Below, piece after piece: positions 1-12,869 of a stretch of 64,000 nt of DNA. How positions within the stretch are numbered: the stretch's first letter is position 1; each line of letters starts with the position of its first letter. The DNA lies in NCBI RefSeq assembly GCF_029168945.1, contig NC_083605.1:33431280-33495279 (forward strand), written 5' to 3'. Both the position numbers and the translations under genes were made by a program. The DNA comes from Cannabis sativa (Eukaryota; Streptophyta; Magnoliopsida; Rosales; Cannabaceae). The notes below the pieces were generated by a model, which ran no database searches, was not told the origin of the DNA, and saw nothing but the letters and a program-made list of their open reading frames with translations.

Positions 1-2454
1 AATAAATAATTTACAACTTTAATCTATTTTTCAAATAAAATTCGAAATTCCAGCATTTAAGAAATGCAATTTCGAAATTTGATTAATAAAATAAAGAAAA
101 ATATATTTTGAAAATTATTTAAATTTAGCTGAAAAAATAAATTTCAACTAAAAATAATTTTCTATTTAATTAAGTGTCATGAAAAAGAAATATTTAAGTA
201 TCATGATGAAAATCAACTTAGATATTTAATTTTTCAAATTAATTAAATGTATTAAATTCAAGAAATAAATAATTAAGTGTAGAGAAGGCTTAATTATTAA
301 TCTCTAGTTTAATACTAGGAAAAAATATACTTAAAATAAATTGTACCAAAATTAATTATTTAAATAATTAATTTCACAATGTATAATATTTTCCTATTTA
401 ATATTAGAAATAATAAGTAGTCTAGAAATAACTATCTAGAAAATATCTTATTTGACTAAGTATCTTTTCCACAAAATTTGAAAAAAATATCCAATTTAAG
501 TTGTATTAGAAAAAATCTAGAACTTAAAATTTTCAAATTTAAATTTAATTATATATCAAAAATTAAGTTGTAACCACTTAATTCAAAAATATTCCATTTT
601 AAGTTAATATTCGATATTAACCTAAAAAATATCTAAAATATTCCATTTTAAGTTAATATTTGAAAAGATATTAACTTAAAAAATATCTAAAGAATCTTAA
701 TAACCAATGCCTAAAATTCCTCAACTTAATTTTGAAATTTTAAATCCAAAAGATATTCAGATTTAAGTTGGTTAGTTGTAGATAACTAAATATCAAATTA
801 AATAGGAATATTTAATGAAAAATTTAAATTAAGCTTCAGAAAGAATTTAGATGGTTATAATTCTATATTTAATTAAATACAATAAAATACATATAGTTTA
901 GCTTAGAATAAAAAATTCTTTAAACTATAATTTTCTTAAATTAATTTCAAAATAAATGAAATTAATTATGTTGCTAATCAATTTTATTAGGTTAAACTAG
1001 TTTAATTAACCTAGTACAGTTATTCAAATCAGACAAATGAGCCTTCACAATTGGGGTGCTTCATGTGAGAAGGTGCTGGGTTCAGTATGTCGTACCCACT
1101 TCTATGGCTCCCAACTCTCACACAAGGCCCAAAAGAGAGGAATTTAACCTTAAAATGAACAACTGTTATTAATTCACTAAGCCCAAAAACTAAATGGGCC
1201 TAAATAAAATCTATCAAGAACTATGACATTTTATTTAGCAACAGCAACCTATATGCATCTATAATGAAATTAAACACATAGGCTCACATAGGCACACTTT
1301 GGATGGGTCCTATCATGTTGCTAGGTCATACACAGATGAAAGAAGATTGTAAATATACCTGTTACAAATTATTAACTTGACCAAAGGAGCCATTAAATCA
1401 TTAGATCTGGCAAAAAGTAACCATGGCTATTTGCAATCAAGTAATAATAGGTTTTGAAAACTTACACACAAGCTAAAACACATACTCCTGCAACAAGGTT
1501 ACCTGGATAGTTGGATGTAGGATTTATTTAATTTTAAATTAAATTATTAATTTCGAAATAATTAATTAAATAAAAAATAATTTTCAAAAATTTAAAAAAA
1601 TTTGAATAATTTGAAATTTTTTTTTAAAAAAATTAAATTTAAAATTAAACCTACAATTTTGAAAAATTAGGTTTCAACCAACCTAAATATCATTTCAAAA
1701 ATTTGCTAACTACTTTTAAAATTTAAATATTATTTTATAAATAAAAATTAAATAAAAAATTAAAAAAGATAAATGAATATCTTTTTCAGATTTTAAATGT
1801 AATTTAAATAAATAAAATAACAAAATTTAAAAGTTAGCAAAATATCTTACATCTTTTTAAAATTACCTGATTATAGTTATCTTATTTTAAATGTAAATAA
1901 GGTCAAATTATTTAAAAAAAAAATAAATATTTAAAATCTGACCTTAAATTTAAAAATAAGATAAGATATAATCAAATTTAAAAATAAGATAGATTATTAA
2001 GCAAATAAGATAGATATTAACTATTTTTAAATTCAAATTACACTAATATCTTGAATTAAATTTAAAAAATATTAAATTAATTCATAATGATAATTAGAAT
2101 TGAGTTAGGAATAGTAATAGTATAAATATAGAACTATACAAAAAAATCGAAAGTTAATTCTATGAAAAAGCATGAAAAATCGAAGAAAAACGAAAAAATT
2201 GCGAGCTCACAGTTTTCGCGATCGTAGGAAAATTTTAGCACAACTCCGTTTTTTTCGAATCTTCAAAAAATCATAACTAATTCAAATTAAATCGAAATTG
2301 AGTTCTGTAAAAAAGTAACTTACTTAATTTTTTCCATACTATCCAATAAAAATAATTCCAGAAACAGATATTCAATTATTTGTAACGATAATTCACAAAC
2401 ACCAATCAATCATCAAATAACACTCAAATCAATTACCATGGCTCTGAGGCCAGT
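1..2454 (-). mobile_element. Cop-A1 internal leader region (partial)
   Basis: Non-coding AT-rich sequence that continues left beyond the window. It matches the leader-side internal sequence of Cop-A4 (about 60280-62773) and, in part, Cop-A2 (about 8810-9548), for example around 1038-1140 and 60888-60985. On the minus strand it lies just downstream of the 5' LTR at 2455-4349, so it is the 5' untranslated or leader part of a Ty1/copia-type element. No coding potential is visible. The primer-binding site is at its right end. Assignment rests on sequence shared with better-preserved copies. Confidence 0.75.
2436..2454 (-). other. primer-binding site of Cop-A1
   Basis: On the minus strand the bases just after the LTR read as a degraded form of TGGTATCAGAGCCATGG, the usual initiator tRNA-Met primer-binding site of plant LTR retrotransposons. 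The centre is altered (GGCCTCAGAG in place of GGTATCAGAG). The same site with the same kind of change is present in the other Cop-A copies. Confidence 0.7.
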
Positions 2455-4349
2455 TGATAGAAATTTATTTTACCAGGATCTTAGATTTACTCACAAGTAT
2501 GTTGATTAACACCCTAAATATGAACTTTCTAAAACGATGAAATAAACACATATAAAGTTTAGGAAACCTTACATTGGGTGCAGCGGAACATAATGACTCC
2601 TTCCGTTCAGATATCTAGCCCTTGATTCCTTTCTGTAGCAGAGCATTATCAATATCTGAACCTGGATCTCTTTCTCTGAATCTTTGATGCTGATACTCCT
2701 TCTTGCTGAAAGTCTTTCTTCACGATCTTCCTCACTATGATTGAGGTATCACTTGCTGTGTGTGGGCACTACTCATACACTAAGAATTTCGAAATCTCAA
2801 TGAGGAAGAGAGAGAGAGAGTGGGTTCGGCCAAAGATAGGGAGAGAGAGAGAGGCTCAGTTTTTTCTGAATCAGAAGTGTAGAAATTTAAGTGTAATTTT
2901 CCTGAAGCCTTCACTATCTATTTATAGCATTCTACTAGGGTTAGGTTTGAATTATTTGGCATTAAAATAATGAAAATATCTGTTTAAAAATTCAAACCAA
3001 GTGGCTGGCCATGTACAGTAATGGGCCTTACTTGGATTCTGCAGTTTTCTCAATTCTGCATCTGATTTTCTCAAAAACGCCAATTTTCAAATTCAACCAT
3101 TTAAATGCTAAATCTAACTATTTAATAACTATAAATAATTATTAAATAATATTTTCACTTATCATATTTATTAATTGAACCATACAAAGTATCATAATTA
3201 ACAAATATGCCCCTAATAACTCTTTCTTTACAATTTCGCCCTTACTTTGTGAAAAATTCACAAATAGACATAGTCTGAATTGAGAATTATAATTGATTAA
3301 TCAAAACCAATTATATGAGTCTTACAAGCAATATTATCTCAACTAGTGCGGGGACCATGGGTCTATATAACCGAGCTTCCAATAAGTAGATCAAGAATTT
3401 AGCACTAAAATTCACTAACTTATTAATTCTTCGTTGAATCCACGCATAGAACTTAGAATTGCACTCTCATTATATAGAATGCTCTATATGTTCCACCATA
3501 TAGATGCATCATTAGTTATCCATTGTTATAATCCTAATGTCATCAATGATCCTCTATATGAATGATCTATGCTGTAAAGGGATTAGATTACCGTTACACC
3601 CTACAATGTATTTTATCCTTAAAACACTTGACCTCGTATAAATGATATTTCAGCTTATGTGAAATGAGTACTCCACCATTTATGTTCGTTTGGTCAAGCT
3701 CGAAGGAGATCATCCTTTGCTTACTATTCGCCAGATAGAAGCTATAGATTCCATGTTTATGCTAGCGCTCCCACTCAATTGCACTACCGTGTTCCCAAAA
3801 TGTACGTATCACCCTGACCTAAAAGTAGGCTTAACTAACAAATCAAAGAACACGAATAGCCTTTCAAGATTGAGCCTAATCATAACAGGATTAAGAACAT
3901 TTGATCTAGGATCAACTAGGCGATATTGACTTGAATAGATATTACGGTAAGTTTAATAAATCTAAGTCAAAGTTCAATATCAATCCCTTCCGATGCATAC
4001 TCCATGCATCCAACCTGAGCTTTACTTTAACCAATGCTCTGGAAAGAACATAGCACTTCTCCAAAATGCAAGTAAACTCTGTTGTAGATTATCATATCAG
4101 TAAAACCCTATGTTTGATAAATCTAGGAATCTTTATTCACATAGTCATGTTTACTTTCCAATGTGTTGACAGCACAATAAACAGGATCAAGTATGTGAAA
4201 AGGGTTTCAGATGAATTTATACATTATGTACATATAATCATGAAATAAATCATGTGAACCATGCAATATTAAATGTTATTTCTGATCTATATTAATAAGT
4301 AAATCTGATTATATTGAAATGAGTTTTATTTAGGGCATAAAACCCAACA
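2455..4349 (-). repeat. Cop-A1 5' LTR, complete
   Basis: LTR of about 1.9 kb on the minus strand. Its transcript-sense start is TGTTGGGTTTTATGCC (right end, 4349). Its end should be ...TTCCAACA but is here mutated to ...TTCTATCA (left end, 2455). A primer-binding site follows on the left, so this is a 5' LTR. Related copies lie at 9549-11369, 11370-13306, 53030-54955 and 62774-64000. A TATA box (CTATAAATAG) lies at 2918-2927. Two frames at 3690-3929 and 4066-4248 are chance open frames in the LTR. Confidence 0.9.
2918..2927 (-). promoter_or_regulatory. TATA box of Cop-A1 LTR
   Basis: Minus-strand CTATAAATAG about 470 bp upstream of the LTR 3' end. Equivalent positions in the other Cop-A LTRs also carry TATA-like motifs: 9977-9986, 12863-12869 (plus strand), 53420-53429 and 63164-63173. 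The conserved position supports a core promoter role. Confidence 0.65.
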
Positions 4350-4965
4350 GTTATAGACTCCATATTTATGTTAGCGCTCCCACTCAATTATACTATCATG
4401 TTCCCAAAATGTACGTATCACCCTGACCCAATAGTAGGCTTAACTAACATATCAAAGAACATGTATAATACTCTTGAGATCGAACCTAATCATATCAGGA
4501 TTAAGATCATTTGATCTAGGATCCACGGGTCATACTGAATTGAATAGATATTACGGTAAATTTCAATATATCTAATCAAAGTTCAATATTGGTCCCTTCT
4601 GATGTATACTCCATACATCCGATACTGGTAAACTTTGCCAATGCCCTGGAAAGGACATAACACTTATCCAAGGTGTAAGAATACCTATCGCTGATTATAT
4701 CATGCCAGTCTAAATCCAGTGTTCTAACAAATCAGGGAATAAACTTTCGAACATATAATTAAGATTATATTCCACTGTGCTGATAACAATATAATCATTA
4801 ACAAATTCATATGTTCTAGACTTAAATAGAATTCATACATTATGTGTATATAATCATGAAATAAATCATGTGAACCATGCAACATAAAATTTTATTTCTT
4901 ATTTTTATTAATAAGTAAATCTGATTATATTGAAATGGATTTTATTCAGGGCACAAAACCCAACA
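4350..4965 (-). repeat. Cop-A2 3' LTR remnant (U3 end only)
   Basis: Second, partial copy of the Cop-A LTR abutting the complete A1 LTR. Its right end carries the LTR start (minus-strand TGTTGGGTTTTGTGCC) followed by the polypurine tract. Its left part stops inside the LTR (the sequence at 4350 corresponds to about 3740 in the A1 LTR), so about two thirds of the LTR is missing. It is the surviving end of the 3' LTR of the element whose internal region is 4966-9548. Confidence 0.85.
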
Positions 4966-4980
4966 AACTCCCACTTGCAC
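4966..4980 (-). other. polypurine tract of Cop-A2
   Basis: Minus-strand GTGCAAGTGGGAGTT directly precedes the TGTTGGG start of the LTR. An identical tract sits at 54956-54970 next to the shared A3/A4 LTR. This is the plus-strand priming site expected just upstream of a 3' LTR and fixes the orientation of the element as minus. Confidence 0.8.
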
Positions 4981-5099
4981 TAATATAAAACAAAATATGC
5001 ATTTCAAATAATCTCAATACCTTGATATACAAATCAAGTGTAGTAGTAGTATACTTCTCGTAATAGGATCTGACAGGTTGAATTAAACACAACCTTTTC

Positions 5100-6800
5100 T
5101 CCACCATTACTCTTCCTTAATCACAAAATCCTTGAAATGTGAAATTCCTCTCTATATGTCTACTCTATTGGGATACTGGATTCTATACTTTTGACAACTA
5201 CCTTTTGGTTATTCAGGAAGTAACACTAGTAGTTAAGATAAGTTTGGACGGTGCCACAAATGTATAGAACTTTTCTTAGACTGAATAAGTACCTTTCCTG
5301 CATCTTTAACATTCAGTCTCTCTCTAGTAGAGTAAGAGACTTCAGATAGGTTTTTACACTTCTCCAAAATCACTACTCCACCCCAAGTGTAATCACCATC
5401 TTATCAGAACACTTTCTAGCACAAAGATAAGTCTCGAAATCTGATGTGGTGTAGTCTAAGAGTTTTAAACACACCGTTATCGACTAACATATAGTTCCTC
5501 TTCTTAATCTTAAGATTTACTTGATTGTCTTCCAATGTTCCTCTCCTGGATTAATCTGATACCTACTCTTTACTCCTACTCAACAGCAGGTGTCTGGTCT
5601 AAGGCATACTAAAGCATACCTGACACCTCATCTCACTGTTGATTTAAAGAATTCTTTCATGGCTTTATCTTTTCTGGAATAGTTGAGGCTTTTCCTTAGA
5701 TAAATAAAATCTATGCCTAGAAGTCGAGAAGCTTCTATAGATTGCCATTAGAAAGAAAATGCTTCAGCATCTTACTAAAGTAAGTTGCTTGCATTAGAGT
5801 AAGTAATTACCAGGTATACCACAAGCCATAGGTTTAGATAAACTCAAACCTATAATAGGAGGAACAGGAAGTTTTGTTAAGTCCATTGAATAGACTTATT
5901 AACGAAAATTTCCTTTTATGTCCTTGTGATAGAAAACTTTAGGTTACTCCATGTGAATGGATTAGACCATAGTTCTCTTGGCTTTTCTTCTTAGTTTCTT
6001 ATCTTGACAATCCATTACTTGTTTAAACTCATAATGGATTTTAATCAATAGTGTCTTCCAAGTCATAAGAAGGTGAGTTCCTAGAAACCCTCCCACTACA
6101 CAAGGTACCGTGAATATTATGTCTAAGAAAACTACATGGTATTAACCTCTTCGGTTGTGTTAAGACAACAGAGGCAGTGGGATCATCTTTTATCGATTAA
6201 GATGATAGAACACTTATGGAATCAAGAAAAAAATATCTCCTTTATTTGTTACTTTATTTTCAGACTTAGTCATTTTCTTAGAAATGTAGTATTTGTTTAA
6301 ACAAACACTTTCTTATCTATTGACTATGGGATGGTCCACCCCTAATCACTTAGAATAGCTAACCAACCATGGTTAACAATTCTAGCTTTTCTTAAGATTT
6401 CGATTAGGTCATCGATGAATCTAGTAATGGTTTACACTAAGTACCCAACCATTGCATCATTCTTAAATTGTATTACCATAGAAGGACTTAGGCAACGACT
6501 AGTAACTAATAAATATGCAACTTGAATTTCTGGGGAGGTAGGTTTGGATATAATTCAAAATCAACTTAATGATCTTTGAACTGCATATCTACTAACTATT
6601 TCTCCACCCCTATCAGTTCGCAAGATCTTTAACCACTTACGTTAATGGTTTATCACCATTGCTAGAAATTCATGAAATTTTCAAACATTTCAAATTTCTT
6701 TGCATAAGGTAAAATCTAAAGTGTTCGTTTTAAGAATACAACGAAAAACTCATATCCACCCCTGAATATACATCCATCTGCGAATGAGATGAACTTATTT
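5100..6800 (-). pseudogene. Ty1/copia integrase to RNase H remnant (Cop-A2)
   Basis: Translating the minus strand gives KILRTDRGGEIVSRY at about 6585-6639, which resembles the copia integrase core (LRSDRGGEY). It also gives SRYQINPGEEHWKTIK at 5520-5573, which resembles the RT/RNase H boundary (SRYQxNPGxxHW). Between them are scattered matches (near 6300-6400 and 5650) broken by stops and frameshifts. The motifs are only about 1.07 kb apart, whereas I would expect roughly 1.6 kb or more in an intact copia pol, so part of RT looks deleted. Angela/Tork-type copia is the likely lineage, judged from LTR length and these motifs. No active protein is possible. Confidence 0.65.
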
Positions 6801-9120
6801 TCAGTGGATATAGGCATATTAACTCTTTGCAGAGTATGATCTTGTCAAAACCACTATGAACAAGATACAAATGCCATAGATTTATAAAATATGGTTGTGT
6901 CTTTTGATGACTTAGGTTTAGTTACATTAAAGAGTTCTTAGAATAGTGCAAGTGGATCCTGGTCACAGAATACTAAACTCATATTCCATATAGTTTGAAT
7001 CCATTGATAGAAAATGGTTATTAAACACTTGTGAAAGTGAAACTGTATTGTATTAAAAAAAAATTGGAATCTAAAATTTAAAGTCAAAGACTTAAATTTA
7101 TACCAAATATAATGAGTAATTCTTTCTTGGACCACCACTACTAATTTAACTCTAAATCTTATTTGCCCATACAAGTAGGAGATTTGTAAGATTGAGGATT
7201 TATATCAATTTGGGATAGAATTTCGAGAATATAATCATATGCGTCATTTTAATTTCTTAAGAGAAAATATGGAATGACATGTAATGATTTATAGACCATT
7301 CATCTAATGATATGTTATTGAGCTAATTTGACATGAATAAGCTAAGAGGAATTAGGATAATTTCGTATTTAAATAAGAATCTAACGATCCTCCGATAAGC
7401 GAGAGTCAAAGTAATCTTATTTATACAATCTTCTTGTTTCATATTGTAAATACTAGTCTAATGTGTCATCAATTGATGAATAGTTAGATGTTGCATTTAC
7501 AATATTTATCTTTCGAGATCTAACACTATTATGTTTGTCTAATGTTACAATCCATTAGGGATTTGTTCCATTAGAACAACAAACCAAGTTAGACCAACAA
7601 TGAAGATTCAAAATTAAACTACAATTTAATAACAGAAAATAACACGGTTCAATATAAATTCATACACAATTCAAAAATTATTAAACATATAGCAAGTAGG
7701 AATGACAAGTGAAAATACTAAAACATACAATCCTAAATAATTTCCAATGTCTTTAACAAACTGATATCAGTCTCCCATTTAGGCGAGAGTCAGTGATACC
7801 ATCTATTGAATAGAGTTGTCAGCTCATCTAAAATGATAAACATTCTAGCAACCTTTTATTCGATCAAGATTGGAATCCAGCGTTGTCCCCTTTAGGCGAG
7901 AGTCAAGGCTATTCTATCTTATGAGCTTCTACCATTGTTTCATATTTTGTAAGTCAAATACAGTCGCCACCATTAGGGTGATCAATACTAATATAAAACA
8001 CTTACAAATATACTTATCTTTCGAGATTAAACGGTGTTAACTTGCTAATGAACGTTGCTCCATTAGGGAGGATTACTCACTAAAAAAAAACTATGTAAAA
8101 CCAACAATAGAGATCGAATGTCCTAATAATAAAGCTCATTATTTAAAGTGTATTTTCTTCTAATATTTATTTTAATCAATTTATTTTAAATATATATTTA
8201 TTTAATTAAAATTTCCAATTTAGAATGAAAAATTCTAAATATAAATTTTAATTTAATATTCATAAATTTTACTTAGATGGATATGAAAATAACATGAATT
8301 ATTTCGATCTTAGTAATAATTTCCAATAAATATTTAGAAAAATTATTCAATTTAAGCTGTTTCAAAATTAATTTAAATTAATTTACAACTCAATTTTTTT
8401 TATATAAATATATATTGCATTTCGAAAAATTGAAGTATTTAAGAGTACAATTTTTGAATTTTCTTGTTAAAATAAAATAAAAATAAATCCTGGAAAAAAT
8501 TATTCTAATTTTATGTTGGCCCAAAATTAATTAACAAAACTAATTTACAACAAAAAAATATAATTTTCCTATTTAATTAAATATTAAAGAAAAATTTCAA
8601 ATATTTAAGTATCATGATGAAAATCAACTTAAATATTAATTTTCTATTTAATTAAATACATTAGAAAAATACTTCAAGCAAAACACATAATATCTATCTA
8701 GATTTTCTTTGACTAATTAATTCAATTTCTAATTATATATATTTTTCTTCATTTATTTTAATTAATCATTACATGAAAAAAAATCATTGATTTAAGTTGG
8801 TCCAAAATTAAAATAAATAATTTTCAACTTTAATCTATTTTTCAAATAAAATTCAAAATTTCTGCATTTAAGAAATGTAATTTCGAAATTGTGGGAAAAA
8901 GATTAATAAAATAAAATAAAATATATTTTGAAAATTATTCAAATTTAAGTTATTCTGAAATAAGATTTCAAACGTAAAATAATTTTCAATTTTAATTAAA
9001 TAACATGAAAATAATAATATTTAAGTATCATTATGAAAATCAACTTAGATATTTTAATTTTCAATTTAATTAAATGTATTACGTTCAAGAAATAAATAAT
9101 TAAGTATAATCAACCGAGAA

Positions 9121-9270
9121 ACAAGGCTGCGTGCAACCTCAGTGGCCGAGTAACCTCGGCGCATGCAGCCTCTTCAGACAGAGGCATGTTCGAGAAAAGT
9201 CGGCCATTTCTGTCTGAATGGGCGTGCGTGTCCGAGGGTTCTTAGGGCTGTGCACGCGCGTGTGACATTC
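9121..9270 (-). other. GC-rich, palindrome-rich leader island of Cop-A2
   Basis: A GC-rich stretch of about 150 bp in a very AT-rich background, ending about 260 nt downstream of the primer-binding site in transcript sense. Inverted repeats include AGGCTGC/GCAGCCT (9124-9130 with 9165-9171), GCCGAG/CTCGGC with a TAAC loop (9145-9160), and TTCAGACAGA/TCTGTCTGAA (9173-9182 with 9209-9218). It is not coding. A structured RNA leader is an inference. Confidence 0.6.
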
Positions 9271-9529
9271 AAATTCTGATATTTTCATTCAACTTCAAAA
9301 AATCATAACTAATTCATAAAAAATCCTAATTAGGTTCTGTAAAAGCCTAAATTTATTATTTTTTTGTCTTATTTCCAAAAAAAATAATTTCAGATCGAAA
9401 TAAAAAATATTTCAGTAACATATATTGCGATTTCTAAACTATCATCAAATAAGCACATTAAACACATGAAACCATCCAAATCAACACATAACATCGTTTT
9501 AATTCATATTTCATGAAAGTAAATTATTA

Positions 9530-9548
9530 CCATGGCTCTGAGGCCAGT
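9530..9548 (-). other. primer-binding site of Cop-A2
   Basis: Degraded initiator tRNA-Met primer-binding site on the minus strand, immediately after the LTR end at 9549. It shows the same altered centre (GGCCTCAGAG) as Cop-A1. Confidence 0.7.
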
Positions 9549-11369
9549 TGTTAGAAATATTTTACAAGCATCTAGATTTACTACCATGTATGTTTCATTA
9601 ACATCCTAATATGAATTCTAAAATAATGAAATAAACACATATAAAGTTTAGTAAACCTTACATTGGTTGCAGCGGAATATAATGACTCCTTCCGTTCAGA
9701 TCTCTAGCCCTTGATTCCTTTCTGTAGCAGAGCATAATCAAGATCTGAACCTGGATCTCTTTCTCTCATTCTTGTTGTTTGGAATCTCCTACAGTCTTAC
9801 ACACTATGATTGAGATACTACTTGATATGTGTGGGCACTACTCTATCACTCAAGGATTTTGAAATTGAAGAAGAAAAGAAGAGAGAAGTGGTTTCGGGTA
9901 TAGAGAAAAGAATAGGAGGCTCAAATTTCATCTGACAAAGTTAACAAAGTTAAGTGTGAATGAGAGCCATCACTATCTATTTATAGGTAACCACCTAGTT
10001 TTAAGTTAGAATTATTTGGCAATAAAATAATGAAAAAATAAATGATAAAAGCCTATAAGAGTGGCCGACCATGGGCTTTGGATAATGGGCCTCACTTATG
10101 CAATTTTGCTGTTTTATCATTTCTGCATCTCACTTTCTCAAAAACGCCAATTTTCAAATTCAACCATTTAAATGCCAATTCCAATTATTTATAACTAAAA
10201 ATTAATTATTAAATAACATTGTCATTTAATATATTTATTAATTATGCATATAAAGTCCCGTAATTAATAAATAAACATAGAATCTCTTTTCTTTACAATT
10301 ACGCCCTTGCTTAGTGAAAATTCACAAAGTAGACATAGTCTAACTTTAGATTTATAATTGATTAATCAAAATCAATTAATTGAGTCTTAGAAGCAGTATG
10401 GTCTCAACTAGCATAGGGACCATGGGCCTATATTTCCGATCTTCCAATAAGTCGAACCGAATTTACCAAGTAAATTCCCTAACTTATTAATTCCTTATTG
10501 AATCCACACTTAGAACTTGAAATTGCACTCTCAGTCATATAGAACGCTCTATATGTTCCACAATATAGATACGCTATTAATTATCCATTGTTATAATACT
10601 AATTTGATCAATGACCCTCTAATAGATGATTTACATTGAATAGGCACTAAATTACCGTTACACCTTCAATGTATTTTATCCTTAAAACACTTACCTCCCT
10701 ATAAATGATATTTCAGCGAAGTGAAATGAGAGCTCCACCATTTATCTGTGTTTAGCCAAGCTTGAAGGATATCATCGTTTCACTTCTAAATTCCTATAGA
10801 AGTTATAGACTCCATATTTATGTTAGCGCTCCCACTCAATTATACTATCATGTTCCCAAAATGTACATATCACCCTGACCCAAAAGTAGACTTAACTAAC
10901 AAATCAAAGAACATGTATAATACTATTGAGATCGAACCTAATCATATCAGGATTAAGATCATTTGATCTAGGATCAACGGGTGATATTGAATTGAATAGA
11001 TATTCCGATGTATACTCCATACATCCGATACTGGTAAACTTTGCCAATGCCCTGGAAAGGACAAAACACTTATCCAAGGTTTAAGAATACCTATCGCTGA
11101 TTATATCATGCCAGTCTAAATCCAGTGTTCTGCCAAATCAGGGAATAAACTTTCGAACATATAATTAAGATTATTCAACTGTGCTGACAACACTATAATC
11201 ATTAACAAATTCATATGTTCTGGACTTATATAGAATTCATACATTATGTGTATATAATCATGAAATAAATCATGTGAACCATGCAACATAAAATGTTATT
11301 TCTGATCTTTATTAATAAGTAAATCTGATTATATTGAAATGGGTTTTATTTAGGGCACAAAACCCAACA
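9549..11369 (-). repeat. Cop-A2 5' LTR
   Basis: Minus-strand Cop-A LTR, about 1.82 kb. It starts in transcript sense at 11369 (TGTTGGGTTTTGTGCC) and ends ...TTCTAACA at 9549 next to a primer-binding site. A TATA box is at 9977-9986. It carries small deletions compared with the 53030-54955 copy, for example near 11000 where part of the sequence around the first-strand motif ATTACGG is missing. Its right end directly abuts a copy of the same LTR in opposite orientation. Confidence 0.9.
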
Positions 11370-12437
11370 ATGATAATCTACAACATAGTTTACTTGCCCC
11401 TTGGATATGTGCTATGTCCTTTCCAGGGCATTGGTTAAAGTAAGCTTGGGTTGGATGTATGGAGTATGCATCGGAAGGGACCGATATTGAACTTGAACTA
11501 GATATGATAATGTTACCGTAATATCTCTTCAATTCAATATCACCTAGTTGATCCTAGATCAAACGATCTCAATCCTGAGGTGGTTAGGTTCGATCTCGAG
11601 AGTATTATATGTGTTCTTCGATTTGTTAGTTAAACCTACCTTTTGGTCCGGGTGATACGTACATTTTGGGAACACGATAGCTTAATTGAGTGGCAGCGCT
11701 AATCATAGATATGGAATCTATAGCTTCTATCTTGACATAGAAGTAAAACGATGATTTCCTTTGAGCTTGGCTAAATATAGATAAATTAGAGAGTGCTCAT
11801 CTTAGTGATCATATTAGTTCACTAAAATATCATTTATAGGTGGCTAAGTGTTTTAAGGATCAAATACATTAAAAGGGTGTAACAGTAATTTTGTCCCTAT
11901 GCAATGTAAATCATCTATAGAGGATCATTGATTATTGGGATTACAACAATGGATAATTAATAGCGTATCTATATCGCGGAAAATATAGAGTGTTCTATGT
12001 AACTGAGAGTGTAATTCCAAGTTCTATAGTGGTTCAACAAGGAATTAATAAGTTAGTGAATTTACTTGGTAAATTCTAGATCTGCTTATTGGAAGCTCGG
12101 TTATATAGGCCCATGGTCCCCATAATATTTGAGACAAACTGCTTTTAAGACTTAGTTAATTGATTTTAATTAATCAATTTTAATTCTAAAATTAGACTAT
12201 GTCTAGTTTATGAATTTTCACTATGTTATGGCTTAATTGTGAAGAATTGGTTTTAGAGTTAATTTATTAATTAAGACACTTTGTGGAGTCTAATTAATAA
12301 ATATTATAAATGACAATTTTATTTGATAATAATTTTAATTATTAACTAAATAGTTTTGGCATTTATAGGGTTGAAGTTGAAAAAAGTGGTATTTGTGAAA
12401 AATAGATAAAATAGTTGAGAAAAATAGCAAAAACTAA

Positions 12438-12758
12438 GTGCATGTTTGGCATCATAACTGAAAACTGTTTTTTGTTTTTAAAAATAGAAAATTGTTTTTA
12501 AAAACAATTTGGCTTGTTTGCCTTATTTTTTAAAAACAGTTTTCAGAAAACAAAGTTACAAAAAACAAGAATTTTGAAAACAACAAAATGTTGTTTTCTG
12601 TTTTAAAAACCAATTCACTTTTGGTCAATATTGTTTTTAAAAATCACTAACCAAACGTGACTTGTGTTTTAAAAACTTCAAAAACTATTTTTTGTTCTCA
12701 TTTCTAAAAACAATTTTTTAAAACAAAAAATAGAAAATAATACCAAACATGCTCTAAA
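12438..12758 (+). mobile_element. MITE with GCATGTTTGG termini in the LTR
   Basis: An AT-rich block of about 320 bp bounded by near-matching inverted ends: AGTGCATGTTTGGCATCA on the left, and a right end whose reverse complement is AGAGCATGTTTGGTATTA. The related Cop-A2 LTR near 10080-10110 lacks this block and runs straight through, so it is an insertion. Short AAACT flanks are seen on both sides, but the exact target duplication is unclear. The interior is rich in TTTTTAAAAACA-type words and has no coding capacity. A hAT-type MITE is possible. Strand is nominal. Confidence 0.6.
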
Positions 12759-12862
12759 CTTGTGTGAGGCCAATATCATGGCTGGACACTTAAGGGTTTT
12801 ATGCTCCATTTTTTATCAATTTTTTATTCTAAATAAATCAACCCTAACCCTATGGAAATTAG

Positions 12863-12869
12863 TATAAAA
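12863..12869 (+). promoter_or_regulatory. TATA box in plus-strand Cop-A LTR
   Basis: TATAAAA at the position equivalent to the TATA boxes of the minus-strand copies, about 440 bp before the LTR end. Confidence 0.55.

Larger units (their letters stand above)
4966..9548 (-). mobile_element. Cop-A2 internal region, decayed Ty1/copia
   Basis: Internal domain of about 4.6 kb without any long open frame. It aligns along most of its length with Cop-A4 (54956-62773 without the hAT insertion). It is shorter because the part of the leader matching about 60560-62270 is missing near 9100. Weak but recognisable copia pol remnants lie on the minus strand, with integrase (about 6.6 kb) upstream of RNase H (about 5.5 kb), which is the copia domain order. 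The element runs from the primer-binding site (9530-9548) to the polypurine tract (4966-4980). Confidence 0.8.

Noticed and set aside
3690..3929. 79-codon frame as a host gene
   Set aside because: Inside the Cop-A1 LTR; the same sequence in the other LTR copies is broken by stops.
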